Of a stretch of DNA of 64,000 bases, positions 40,964 to 50,851 are shown piece after piece; position 1 is the first letter of the stretch; each line of letters starts with the position of its first letter. Position numbers and translations under genes: made by a program. This DNA is from Amarolinea aalborgensis (GTDB lineage Bacteria > Chloroflexota > Anaerolineae > SSC4 > Amarolineaceae), in the NCBI RefSeq assembly GCF_900491745.1, contig NZ_UETR01000008.1, positions 124,001 to 188,000 of the forward strand, in the 5' to 3' direction. The notes beneath the pieces were generated by a model. That model did not search any database and was not told the origin of the DNA. It saw nothing but the letters and a program-made list of their open reading frames with translations.

Positions 40964-41225
40964 TTACTCCAATGGCTCGATTCTATGTAGTTCTGCTTGT
41001 TGGCGTGCCCGCAGCCAGTTTGCCATCAGTTCAGCCTGGTGGCGTGAAGCCCATTCCATGATCAAGCCGAACACCCGCGGCGGCAATCGCCCCTCCAATA
41101 GAGTTAGCGTTTGAATACTGATCAGCGCTTTATGGTCGCTATATCGAACACGGAAGTGTGGAGGCGCATGATCATTAGTAGTTCATCGTGATGATAATCC
41201 CAAAAAAGCGCGATATCTCAGGCAT
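40964..41225 (-). pseudogene. DUF4160 protein, frameshifted
   Basis: From the ATG at 41225: MPEISRFFGIIITMNY, then stop codons. Dropping one base at 41177 restores NDHAPPHFRVRYSDHKALIS, LTLLEGRLPPRVFGLIMEWA to the TAA at 40964. This is a complete DUF4160 with its HAPPHF motif. It was not detectable as one frame. A single-base insertion or an assembly error explains it; pairing with DUF2442 supports a real gene ancestor. Confidence 0.8.
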
Positions 41226-41319
41226 AGACGACTCCCAGGGTCGGGATGGCGCCATAATCGCTGTCATCATATTGCGCCCTCTCTTACCTCAGATCGCGCC
41301 ATCCCAATGTCGGCTTTGA

Positions 41320-42249
41320 TCAGGCTCCCCAGCACCTCATCCACCAGCAGGCTCCTTCAATATAGCTCAGGACAGGTCTCCGGCTCCAGGCGCCGTCCTG
41401 AGACTGCCGAACGATGCGCGGCCACGGCGAAGGCCAGCCGCACGCGCCGAAGGCGTGCCGCTGGACGCTAGGCGGCGCCTTCACCGGCGTGTCCAGGAAG
41501 CGCTCGATGCTTCGACTGAGCTCAGCACAGGTCTCGGTCCGCCGCATGCTCAGGCCTGCCCTGAGCCCGCCGAAGGGATCGCACCGTTCAGGAAGATGTT
41601 CTCCCGTCCGGTCATCTCGGGGTGGAAGCCGGCGCCCATCCTTCGACTCGGCTCAGGACAGGCTCTCCTGCAGGGAACCGACCCGGCCGTGGATCCTTCG
41701 ACGTTGCTCAGGACAGGTCTCGGCGCGACAGCTCGTCGGCTCGGTGATGCGCGAGAGGATCTTCAGCCCTGCCCTGAGCTGCGTCGAAGGGAGCCGTGCT
41801 CTTCCCCGCGCCGTTGCGGCCGATCCCTGCCCTGAGCACTTCGACTGCGCTCAGTGTAAACTTCGTCGAAGGGACGCCGACGACCTCGCCGCGCTGGATC
41901 CTTCGATTGCACTCAGGACAAGCCTTGAAGGGACGTCCCTGAGCGCCCAGAGGTCTTCCGATTTTTGCCACGAATTACGCGAATTAGACGAATTACTGCC
42001 TTCTTTTTGCCACGAATTACGCAAATCGGACGAATTATCTTTCCCCTTTCGTGCAATTCGTGGAACCTGTCCTGAGCCGGGCCGAAGGATTCGTGGCAGG
42101 GAACTCACCAGCGCATCGCGCAGGGTGTCATGCCGCTGCTGCGCGCGGCCGATGTGGCCTGCCCTGAGCCGAGTCGAAGGGTAGAGTTTGCTCAGTCCTT
42201 CGACTCGGCTCAGGATGCAGTTCTCGACGCGGATGGCGATGTCAGACAT
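41320..42249 (-). pseudogene. wzt relic J, full ATPase span broken by about twelve palindromes
   Basis: Starts MSDIAIRVEN with inserts CILSRVEG and PSTRLRAG, then RDALVSSLPRILRPGSGQVP, the Ser/Asn linker and LWALRDV. After this the frame is lost at a repeat. The remaining ATPase motifs (GRNGAGK, ELTG, FLDTPV, LLVDE) survive in pieces down to 41320. Several repeat junctions are identical in position to those of relic B. The start is 56 bp after the HicA gene. Confidence 0.85.
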
Positions 42250-42305
42250 GGGTGATGAATGATGTTAGCTGGACAATATGAGATGTTAGATGATGGAAAG
42301 CACGA

Positions 42306-42564
42306 TCAGGCAACCTGATAGATGGCAGGTTCTTCATGCAACGCGAGATAAGCAGCAAATGCATCGCGCGAAAGATCGGCATCACGCAGGATTTTGCGCA
42401 ACAATCCACGGCCAATGTCCTGGCTGAGGTGATTCGGTACCGTCACGGATCTTCCATCTCTGTGCTTAAGTCGCACGTGGCTCCCCGTTTGGCGTTGCAC
42501 CTGGAATCCCGCCCTTTCCAACGCGCGAATCTTCGCGGGCTGTTAGCATGGGTAGGCTAGCCAT
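42306..42564 (-). pseudogene. hicA: HicA-like toxin with a frameshift near its start
   Basis: The ATG at 42564 shares bases with the HicB stop (TGATG) and begins MASLPMLTARE. The frame is then lost near 42530 and resumes as KIRALERAGFQVQRQTGSHV, RLKHRDGRSVTVPNHLSQDI, GLLRKILRDADLSRDAF. That is the whole HicA dsRBD-like fold with catalytic His in GSHV. One missing base would repair it. A TTG at 42521 could start a shortened protein instead. Confidence 0.75.
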
Positions 42565-42779
42565 CAAGCCATCACTCGCTGCACGCCGATGAATTCTATC
42601 GGGCTATACTCCGGATCCACGTCAAGACACATCTCGATGACGTCTCGTATGTTCGTCATTAACTCGTCAATGGTTCGACCCTGACTATAGCACGCCCGCA
42701 ATTGAGGTACTTCACCCACGTAAAAGCCATCCTCATCACGCTCGATGACAACGTAGAATTCGGGTCTGGTGTGGTTCAC
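42564..42779 (-). CDS. hicB: HicB family antitoxin
   Basis: 71 residues: FYVVIERDEDGFYVGEVPQL, RACYSQGRTIDELMTNIRDV, IEMCLDVDPEYSPIEFIGVQ. The E-D-x-GFYVGEVP-x-L-x-x-C-x-S-x-G-x-T signature marks HicB. GTG start at 42779 with an AGGAG site. First module of the array after wzm. Confidence 0.85.
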   Translation of the reverse strand: MNHTRPEFYVVIERDEDGFYVGEVPQLRACYSQGRTIDELMTNIRDVIEMCLDVDPEYSPIEFIGVQRVMA

Positions 42780-42819
42780 GGAAACACGCTCCTCTGTAAT
42801 CTGTAATCTTCCATCCTCC

Positions 42820-43701
42820 CTATATCACATCCGCGAACGTGCGCTCGGTGTTACGGAAGAAGACGACGCCGCTGAGCAGGACGACCAGGCTGATCGCCAC
42901 AGAGATGCCAAACAGCGGGCCTGGCGGGACAAAATCGGGCATGCTGCCGCTCAAGAGCGCCCAACGGAAGCCTTCGACCACGCCGGTCATGGGGTTCAAC
43001 GCCAGCAAGAAACGGTAGCGCTCTGGGATCAATGAGCTTCCGTAGACCACTGGCGTGACGTACATCCAGATTTGCAGCATGAACGGGATCAGATAGTTCA
43101 CGTCCCGGTATTTGACGTTCAGCGCGGCCAACCACAGGCCAAACCCCAGCGCCGTGACGACCGCCAGCAGCAGGAACGCGGGCAGCCACAGCACGTTGGG
43201 TGTCAGCGGCACTCGGTAAACGATCAGCAGCACGATGAGCACCCCAAAACCAATCGCAAAGTCTACCAGCGTCGAGATCACGCCCGACAGCGGGATGATC
43301 AGCCGCGGGAAGTAGACCTTGCTGATCAGATTGGCGCTGTTCACCAGGCTACCGCCCACGCGACTCAGGCTGCCCGCGAAGTACTGCCACGGCGCCAGCG
43401 CAGCTAACGCGAACAGCGCATAGGGCGCACCGCTCGACGGCACCTTGAGCAGCCCGCCAAACAGCAGCGTGAAGATCACGGTGCTCAGCAGCGGCTGCAG
43501 CACGATCCACAGCACGCCAAGCGCGGTCTGCTTGTAACGCACCTTGATGTCGCGCCAGGCAAGAAAGAAGAGCAGCTCGCGATATTGCCACACGGGGCGC
43601 AGTTGGAGCGAGGCGAGGCCGCGCGTCGGTTCAATGATGGTGATCGAAGATTCAAGATTCAAGATCGAAGATTCAAGATTACGTTGGGAGTTCGACATCA
43701 T
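42820..43701 (-). CDS. wzm: Wzm-type ABC-2 permease of polysaccharide export
   Basis: 293 residues, six membrane segments. The ABC-2 start YRELLFFLAWRDIKVRYKQT and ALGVLWIVLQPLLSTVIFTL are diagnostic. A middle NLISKVYFPRLIIPLSGVIS and the C-terminal RYRFLLALNPMTGVVEGFRW follow. Exports the finished lipid-linked polymer with Wzt. The first about 25 residues (NLESSILNLESSI) come from a GATTCAAGATT repeat. Its ATPase partner copy A is 14.5 kb away, separated by the relic array. Confidence 0.92.
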   Translation of the reverse strand: MMSNSQRNLESSILNLESSITIIEPTRGLASLQLRPVWQYRELLFFLAWRDIKVRYKQTALGVLWIVLQPLLSTVIFTLLFGGLLKVPSSGAPYALFALAALAPWQYFAGSLSRVGGSLVNSANLISKVYFPRLIIPLSGVISTLVDFAIGFGVLIVLLIVYRVPLTPNVLWLPAFLLLAVVTALGFGLWLAALNVKYRDVNYLIPFMLQIWMYVTPVVYGSSLIPERYRFLLALNPMTGVVEGFRWALLSGSMPDFVPPGPLFGISVAISLVVLLSGVVFFRNTERTFADVI

Positions 43702-43765
43702 AAGCGCTTTCGGCCTCTCGGAGGCGATGGGTTGTAGCCTGGGATTCGAGATAGGTCATGTGTCT

Positions 43766-45577
43766 TCAGTCTGTAATCCTCAATCTGTAATCCTCAACCC
43801 GTGCCGCGGTCTCCTTCTCCCCAATCTCGCGATACCACCACACCCGCAGTTGAAGTTGGCCCTGGCTGATGTCCACGGTTTGCCACAGGGCGGCTGCGCC
43901 GGTCATGTCGCCGGCGATGGCGTGCAGTTCGCCTAACAGCTGCCGCGTGGCCCGTTGACCAGGAGCTGCGGCATAGGCAGCCTCCAGGTGCTGGCGTGCC
44001 GCCGCGTAGCGCCCTAGCGACAGCTCGATCTGCCCCAACCGCCGATTGGCCGCGGCGTTGTGCGGATCAAGCGCCAAGGCGGCCGCGTAACGAGCCATGA
44101 CCGGCGCTAACTCGGCCGCCCGCGCGCGGCGCAGCGCATCCTGGATGGGCCACGTGGGCCATTGGTAAATCCCCAGCTCGATCTGTGTCTGCCGCAGCGC
44201 GCCCAGGTTCGCCTGAAAGGCCGCGCGGGTCTGCGGCAGCAGGGCGATCAGCAACGCGACCGCGCCGAGGGCCGCCGCGACGCGGGCCGGTTGCCCGCGC
44301 TGATGCGCTGCCCCTGATCGGCGCACGGCGCTCGTCCGCGCCAGCAGTGCGAACGGCGCAAACAGGAGCAGCACCCCGCGGCTGCCGTAGAAGGCATCAT
44401 CCACCAGCCCGTGCACCACGATTACCGCCAGCGAGACGAGCGGCGCCAGCAAGATTGCTCTTTGGAGGGCTGATTCCTCCTGCCAGATCGCGATTGCGTG
44501 CTTCACGGCCAGCGCCAGCAGCCCCAGAAAAATCAGCAGCCCTGGCAGCCCCTGCTCGATCCAAATGTTCAACAGAAGGTTGTGACTGTGGATCGTGTGG
44601 CCGACATGCAGCAAGAGCACGTAGCTGGAGAACGTCATCTGAAAGCTGGCCAGTCCGCTGCCGGTGAACGGCGTGTCGAGCGCCAGGTCCAGGCTGTTGT
44701 GCAGCAGCGCGAGCCGTTCCGCGGCCGCGGCTCGACTGAGCTCGCCGAAGTCCGCCGCCAGGCTCGCGCCCAAAGGCGTCAAAGTCAACGTAGCGCCTGC
44801 GACCGCCAGGAAGAGCAGCGCAGCGACAAGAGGCAGCCAGGCGCGTGCCATGCGGCGGTTGTTGAGCCGTGCGAGCAGCGCCCAGCCGGCCAGGCTCAGG
44901 GCTAAGGCGCCCCAGGCCCCGCGCGATCCCGTCAGCAGCAGGGCGATCAGCGTCACGGCGATCAGCGGCCAGCCGGCCCGCGACCGGCGCACGGCCGCCA
45001 TCTGCATGGGAATCAAGGCCGCCAGCAGCCCACCGGCCACGTTGGGGTGCAGCGCATGGGTAGACCACTGCGGCTGCCAGCCGGCCAGCCAGGCCGTCAG
45101 CGGATCAAGCCAGGGCAGCTTGCCGGCCCAGCGCACCCAGTCGTTGGTCAGCAGAAAGTAGACAGCCAACGCCGCGGGCAGCAGCGCCAGGGTCCAGCGG
45201 ACGGGGTCAAACGCGCGGGAACCAAAACGGACGCGGGCGGGCGTCCACGCAAAACCGCCGAAAAGCCCCAAGCCGCCGATCAACACCCAGAATTTGGCCC
45301 AGGCAGCCGTCGGGTTGAAGGCCAGGAGCGCGCCCATCAACGCGGTTACGCCGAACAACAGCACGCCTGCTTCCAACGCCCCCAGGCGCGCGCGCGGTGC
45401 CGCGCGGGTCAAGCGCTGAACGGCCAGCCCCAAGCCGATCAACAGCAAGGGCCACGGCCCCAGCGCGGGTCTGACATACCAGAGCCCGCCGGCGATCAGC
45501 GGCAGGGCCAGGATGGCGGCAGCCAGGGTCGGCGCGGCGCCAGCGCCAGCTTCTGCGGTCCGGCTCGTGGGCGTCAT
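43766..45577 (-). CDS. O-antigen ligase-like membrane protein with C-terminal TPR repeats
   Basis: About 603 residues. Around 12 membrane segments with the Wzy_C landmarks GSRGAWGALALSLAG, FTGSGLASFQMTFSSYVLLL and GHTIHSHNLLLNIWIEQGLP. After it come TPR-like helices (ALDPHNAAANRRLGQIELSL, GRYAAARQHLEAAYAAAPGQ). Likely ligates or polymerises the glycan in the outer leaflet. I chose the ATG at 45577; the longer reading frame starts inside the radical SAM gene. The tail (VEDYRLRITD) comes from repeat sequence. Confidence 0.85.
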   Translation of the reverse strand: MTPTSRTAEAGAGAAPTLAAAILALPLIAGGLWYVRPALGPWPLLLIGLGLAVQRLTRAAPRARLGALEAGVLLFGVTALMGALLAFNPTAAWAKFWVLIGGLGLFGGFAWTPARVRFGSRAFDPVRWTLALLPAALAVYFLLTNDWVRWAGKLPWLDPLTAWLAGWQPQWSTHALHPNVAGGLLAALIPMQMAAVRRSRAGWPLIAVTLIALLLTGSRGAWGALALSLAGWALLARLNNRRMARAWLPLVAALLFLAVAGATLTLTPLGASLAADFGELSRAAAAERLALLHNSLDLALDTPFTGSGLASFQMTFSSYVLLLHVGHTIHSHNLLLNIWIEQGLPGLLIFLGLLALAVKHAIAIWQEESALQRAILLAPLVSLAVIVVHGLVDDAFYGSRGVLLLFAPFALLARTSAVRRSGAAHQRGQPARVAAALGAVALLIALLPQTRAAFQANLGALRQTQIELGIYQWPTWPIQDALRRARAAELAPVMARYAAALALDPHNAAANRRLGQIELSLGRYAAARQHLEAAYAAAPGQRATRQLLGELHAIAGDMTGAAALWQTVDISQGQLQLRVWWYREIGEKETAARVEDYRLRITD

Positions 45578-45591
45578 GCGGCCTGCATCGG

Positions 45592-47229
<1,638 letters not shown>

Positions 47230-47332
47230 TAGGATTTGTTACCTTCCGACGTCAGGGTGGATGAACGTGAAAATGGGAGCGACTGCCCGGCGAAGCGTTT
47301 GGCGGCGGGTTTGGCGGTGGCCGGAAAGCGTC

Positions 47333-48538
47333 TTACTTGCCATTGCCCACCATGTCCCCGGCGATGCGTATCTCGCGCTGGCTCAGTTCTTCCAGCACGC
47401 GCATGATGAACCAGCCGATGACGAGCTGCACGCCGATGATGGCGCTCATGGCTGCGCCGAGCTGCCAAAACCAGAGCCGGTCTGCAGGCCAGCCCTGCAG
47501 ACTGAGAGCCAGGCTGACGAGCGCCAAGCCAAATCCTGCCAGCAGAGCCAGCAGCCCCAGCCACCAGAAGTGCCGGTCGAGGGGCGGCTGAAAGATCGGC
47601 TTGCCAAAAAGGCCCTGGCGAATGGGCTGTTTGTAAAAGATCGCCACCAGGTAGTTGAACATGACGCCCAGGAGAAAGATGCTCACGCCGGCCACGCCCA
47701 TGACCGCGCCGGCGAACAGGGCAAAGACGCCCCAGGGCGACAGGGTCGTGATCCCCTGCACGCGCTGCGTTACGACCCACAGCGCCACGGCGATAGTCAC
47801 TGCCAGGTTCGCCAGGCCAATCATGCCCAGCAGCCGCACCGGATTGTAGGTCAGCGCGGTCCAGACGATGGACTGGGCAAAGCGCATCCCGTCGCGCACC
47901 ACGCTGAGCTTGGAGCGGCCCTGCCGTTCGCTGTAGGCAATGGGCACCTCGACCATCTTGAGGCCTTCGTGCAGCGCGCGCGTGCTCATTACCGGGGTCA
48001 GATTCAGCCCGTCGGGCAGGGGATAGAGGCGTTCCAGGATCGCTTTCTTGAAAATCCGCATGCCGCTGGCGGAGTCGGTGATGCGTTGCGCGCTCACCAG
48101 GCTAACCAGGTTGGCGAAGAGGAGATTGCCCACGCGGCGCACCAGGGGCATTTCGCTGGCCGCGCCGGCCATGCGCGAGCCAATCACAATGTCTGCGTCC
48201 TGGCGCAGCGCCGCGGCCACCAGGTCAGGGAAGGATTCGGGCGGGTAGGTGCCATCCGCGTCCAGGAAGCCGATCCATTCGCCGGCCGCAGCCGCGAAGC
48301 CGGTCTTGAGCGCCGCGCCGTAGCCGCCGTTGACGCGGTGACGGATCAGCCGCACGCCTGGCGTGGCATTGACGCGCGCGGCGGTCTGATCGCGTGAACC
48401 ATCGTCCACCACGATCAGTTCCAGATCGCTGACGCCCACGGCGGCCAGCGGCGGTTGCGCGGCCAGCACACGCGCCAGCACGGCCTGGATGCCATCTTCT
48501 TCGTTGAAGGCCGGGATCACGATCGAAAGGGTGGTCAT
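47333..48538 (-). CDS. DPM/DolP-mannosyltransferase-like GT2 with membrane tail
   Basis: 401 residues. GT-A core: TLSIVIPAFNEEDGIQAVLA, LIVVDDGSRDQTAARV, NGGYGAALKTGF, WIGFLDADGTYPPES, VIGSRMAG and SASGMRIFKKAIL. Four membrane segments follow from about residue 230 (LLGMIGLANLAVTIAVALWV). Probably makes polyprenyl-phosphate sugars, the donors needed by the GT39-type enzyme. The gap of about 100 bp to the radical SAM gene has no gene. Confidence 0.88.
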   Translation of the reverse strand: MTTLSIVIPAFNEEDGIQAVLARVLAAQPPLAAVGVSDLELIVVDDGSRDQTAARVNATPGVRLIRHRVNGGYGAALKTGFAAAAGEWIGFLDADGTYPPESFPDLVAAALRQDADIVIGSRMAGAASEMPLVRRVGNLLFANLVSLVSAQRITDSASGMRIFKKAILERLYPLPDGLNLTPVMSTRALHEGLKMVEVPIAYSERQGRSKLSVVRDGMRFAQSIVWTALTYNPVRLLGMIGLANLAVTIAVALWVVTQRVQGITTLSPWGVFALFAGAVMGVAGVSIFLLGVMFNYLVAIFYKQPIRQGLFGKPIFQPPLDRHFWWLGLLALLAGFGLALVSLALSLQGWPADRLWFWQLGAAMSAIIGVQLVIGWFIMRVLEELSQREIRIAGDMVGNGK

Positions 48539-48888
48539 GGCAAGTTTCCTGGGGCGGACATGGGTGCGTCAGGCGACCGAAGTCGCGGCTTCGTACATCG
48601 GGCCGCCCTGCGGCGGCAGACGGTAGAGATTGGTTGGGTGGCAGTCGTCGGTCGGCGCAGAGCCAATTTCGTACGGGTGGCTGCGGTAGTTGAAGATTAA
48701 CAATTTATCCAAACATATAGCCGACATAACGACAGGTTTTCTTGAGCGGACAGGCTGCTGCCGCACAAACGCCTTGAACTGAAGTTCAGGCTGATAGCGG
48801 AAGTCCGCTGAAGCGGACTGGGCGAAACTGGCGGGTGACCGGCCTGATTGTCGGTTTGTTTTGTTAATCTTCAAAAACCGCCGCTTAC
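48539..48888. other. intergenic region with inverted-repeat sequence, no gene
   Basis: 350 bp. A palindromic stretch around 48800 (GCGGAAGTCCGCTGAAGCGG) and a second CTTGAACTGAAGTTCAGGC hairpin-like stretch lie here. The only open frames are unsupported in composition and have no start site or family. Possibly regulatory for the GT2 gene or a repeat remnant. Confidence 0.5.
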
Positions 48889-49650
48889 TCAGCGGTAGAT
48901 CGGTTTGCCGACGTCGGCCGGGCCGGGCTGCCCTGGCTGGATTTCTTTCAATACCTTAGCAGGCACGCCGCCGGCGACGACATGCGGCGGCACGTTTTGG
49001 GCGACGACCGCGCCGGCGGCAATCACTGCACCGCGGCCGATGCGCACGCCATCGGTGATGATGGCGCCTGCGCCAATCCAGACGTCGTCTTCGATCGCGA
49101 TGCCCTCCGCCGTGATGCCTTGTTCCACCATCGGCCGGCCAGGATCGTTGTAAACATGATTGACGGCCAGGATTTGCACCAGCGGCGCCGTGTACACGCG
49201 GTCGCCAATCGTGATGCCGCCCTGGCCGCGCAAGACATTGAGCTCGCCAATCAGGCTGTCGCGGCCGATGCGGATGAAGGCGTGCGGTAAATCGCGAAAA
49301 TTGTAAACGTGCAGCACTGCGCCGTGCATCACAAAGGTGTTGTCGCCAATCGTGACCCCTTGCGGGCAGGCGTGCACATAAACGCCTTGGTCCAGGTAGA
49401 CGTTGCGGCCCAGGTGGATATGGCTGGCAAAACGCAGACGCACCCCGTTCTCGATGGCGACGAGGCCATCCATGCGCAGAATCAGCCGGTAAAGTACAGC
49501 GCGCAGCCCGATGCCGATGAGCGTCGGCGCCCAACCAACCGCAGCAAAACAGGTCTGCTCCAGGAGGTAGTGGGCTGGTGTGGCCGCCTGGCGGCTCAGG
49601 TAGAGCGATAAGCCTTTCGGGATCGGCGCGCGTTCAGAAGGTAACGTCAT
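48889..49650 (-). CDS. left-handed beta-helix acyltransferase
   Basis: About 253 residues. Hexapeptide repeats: VRLRFASHIHLGRNVYLDQG, VTIGDNTFVMHGAVLHVYNF, FIRIGRDSLIGELNVLRGQG, GITIGDRVYTAPLVQILAVN, to VRIGRGAVIAAGAVVAQNVP and VVAGGVPAKVLK. NHVYNDP includes the catalytic-type His. ATG at 49650 preferred; the upstream frame is not family-like. It is the first gene of the minus-strand run at its right-hand end. Confidence 0.87.
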   Translation of the reverse strand: MTLPSERAPIPKGLSLYLSRQAATPAHYLLEQTCFAAVGWAPTLIGIGLRAVLYRLILRMDGLVAIENGVRLRFASHIHLGRNVYLDQGVYVHACPQGVTIGDNTFVMHGAVLHVYNFRDLPHAFIRIGRDSLIGELNVLRGQGGITIGDRVYTAPLVQILAVNHVYNDPGRPMVEQGITAEGIAIEDDVWIGAGAIITDGVRIGRGAVIAAGAVVAQNVPPHVVAGGVPAKVLKEIQPGQPGPADVGKPIYR

Positions 49651-50218
49651 AAGGTGAAGGTTCGAGCGAATGATTGTTGGCTTGCGCCAGTTTCGTTGCA
49701 CCTCATTTGCATGAAGGCAATGCGCCGCCGGGCTGCACACCGCTCGGGGCAGCCTGGTCGGTTGATTATGGGGCGCATCGGAGCTTGAAAGCTGCAACGG
49801 CTGCACCAAAAAGGATCGGTGGGTAATGCAACAACGTGTCTTCCCGATTCATGCCCACTGGGTTGCTTCCAAGACCCTCGGCTTACCTCGGCCCTATGGA
49901 AGAACAACCCGTGCCATGCGTTCCAGGACCCAGGGAAAGAGGCCGACAATGGGCTTTCACCTGCATGGCGTCCGACGATGCCGGGAAACATCGTGCTTTT
50001 TTCACCTCGCCGTATGATAGCACTGAGCGGCGCATTGTGCAACTTGATCGCTGCAGAATCGGTCTTGTACAACTCCAAATGGACTCTTGAACATGATCGG
50101 GAAGTTGAACCCAAAGCCAATCCATTCTTCATCGGTTGTTTACAGCCGAATGTTATGATGGCAGCGTCGGGCCAATGAGCCTGAACAAACCAAGTCAACA
50201 CATGGAGGCATGTAGATC
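49651..50218. other. divergent intergenic region without a supported gene
   Basis: 568 bp between the minus-strand acyltransferase and a plus-strand secreted protein gene. Open frames on both strands lack ribosome sites and family features. It must hold the promoters of both directions; only one candidate box is noted separately. Confidence 0.55.
50151..50159 (+). promoter_or_regulatory. candidate extended -10 box of the 50219 gene
   Basis: TGTTATGAT matches an extended -10 (TGnTATnAT) about 60 bp before the ATG. No convincing -35 hexamer was found at normal spacing, which extended -10 promoters can tolerate. Confidence 0.35.
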
Positions 50219-50746
50219 ATGTTCAAGAAACTAACAATGATGGTAGGCGCCTTGGCGCTCGTCGCCGCGATCGGCGTCATGACCGTGGGCACGTCGTTCG
50301 CCCAGACCCCGACCCAGACGCCAACGCCCAACACTGCGCCGCTGGCCGGCCCTGAATGGGGCCACGGCTTTGGCTTCGGGGGCGGCGATTCCGTCGCCAC
50401 CTTCGACGCCATGGCAAAGGCGCTCAACCTGACGCCGACGCAGCTATTCGAGGAACTGCACAGCGGCAAGACCCTGGACGCCATCGCACAGGCGCAGGGC
50501 GTTGACCTGACCACGGTGCAAACGGCTGTCAATGCCGCCCGCGCGCAGGCGATGAAGGACAACCTGGCGCAGGCCGTCAAGGATGGCACGATAACCCAGG
50601 CGCAGGCCGACTGGATGCTGCAAGGTATCGAGAACGGTTGGAGCTTCGGCTTCGGTCACGGCGGGCGCGGCGGCATGCGCGGTCACGGCAGCTTGACGCC
50701 GGCGCCATCCACCACCCCCAGCACGACCCCAGGCACCGCATCGTAA
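50219..50746 (+). CDS. secreted Gly/Pro-rich protein with helical repeat core
   Basis: 175 residues. Signal peptide KKLTMMVGALALVAAIGVMT with cleavage likely after SFAQ. A Thr-Pro stretch follows, then a helical core LNLTPTQLFEELHSGKTLDA and IAQAQGVDLTTVQTAVNAAR, a repeat type of small exported Chloroflexota proteins, and a Gly/His-rich tail (FGFGHGGRGGMRGHGS). Function unknown. A GGAGG site precedes the start. A hairpin follows the stop. Confidence 0.8.
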   Translation: MFKKLTMMVGALALVAAIGVMTVGTSFAQTPTQTPTPNTAPLAGPEWGHGFGFGGGDSVATFDAMAKALNLTPTQLFEELHSGKTLDAIAQAQGVDLTTVQTAVNAARAQAMKDNLAQAVKDGTITQAQADWMLQGIENGWSFGFGHGGRGGMRGHGSLTPAPSTTPSTTPGTAS

Positions 50747-50790
50747 CGTCGAACTGACCAACTCCCGCGAACCGAATCCGTATGAAACCC

Positions 50791-50825
50791 AAGTCCCCTG
50801 TCTCACAACCTGAGATAGGGGACTT
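50791..50825 (+). terminator. hairpin between the two secreted protein genes
   Basis: AAGTCCCCTGTCTCA (50791-50805) pairs with TGAGATAGGGGACTT (50811-50825), a 15-bp stem with one G-T pair and a 5-base loop. There is no T-run on the plus-strand side, so it may be a weak terminator or an mRNA stabiliser. Confidence 0.55.
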
Positions 50826-50851
50826 GAGCAAGAAACGGTAAGGAGAAAAAT

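Larger units (their letters stand above)
29228..42222. repeat. dispersed about 24-bp palindromic repeat family (roughly fifty copies)
   Basis: The core is TTCGACnnnGCTCAGGA or its complement, usually followed by CAGG. A longer form (TTCGACTGCGCTCAGTGT followed by AAACT and GTCGAAGG) also occurs. Examples: 29228, 29270, 29617, 29824, 30008, 31193, 33470, 33621, 35090, 38850, 41695 and 42198. Most lie inside wzt relics and many insert exactly 24 bp, keeping the frame. They encode peptides such as PSTRLRTG, ACPECNRR and TCPEQRRR. Confidence 0.88.

Noticed and set aside
29228..42222. CRISPR-like interpretation of the dispersed palindromes
   Set aside because: Spacing is irregular, copies occur in both orientations inside genes, spacers are wzt coding sequence, and no cas genes are present.
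48569..48874. Possible small gene in the 48.5-48.9 kb gap
   Set aside because: No start site, no recognisable domain, and it overlaps palindromic repeat sequence.
49647..50201. 184-codon minus-strand frame in the divergent region
   Set aside because: Overlaps the likely promoter region of two genes and has no protein-like pattern.
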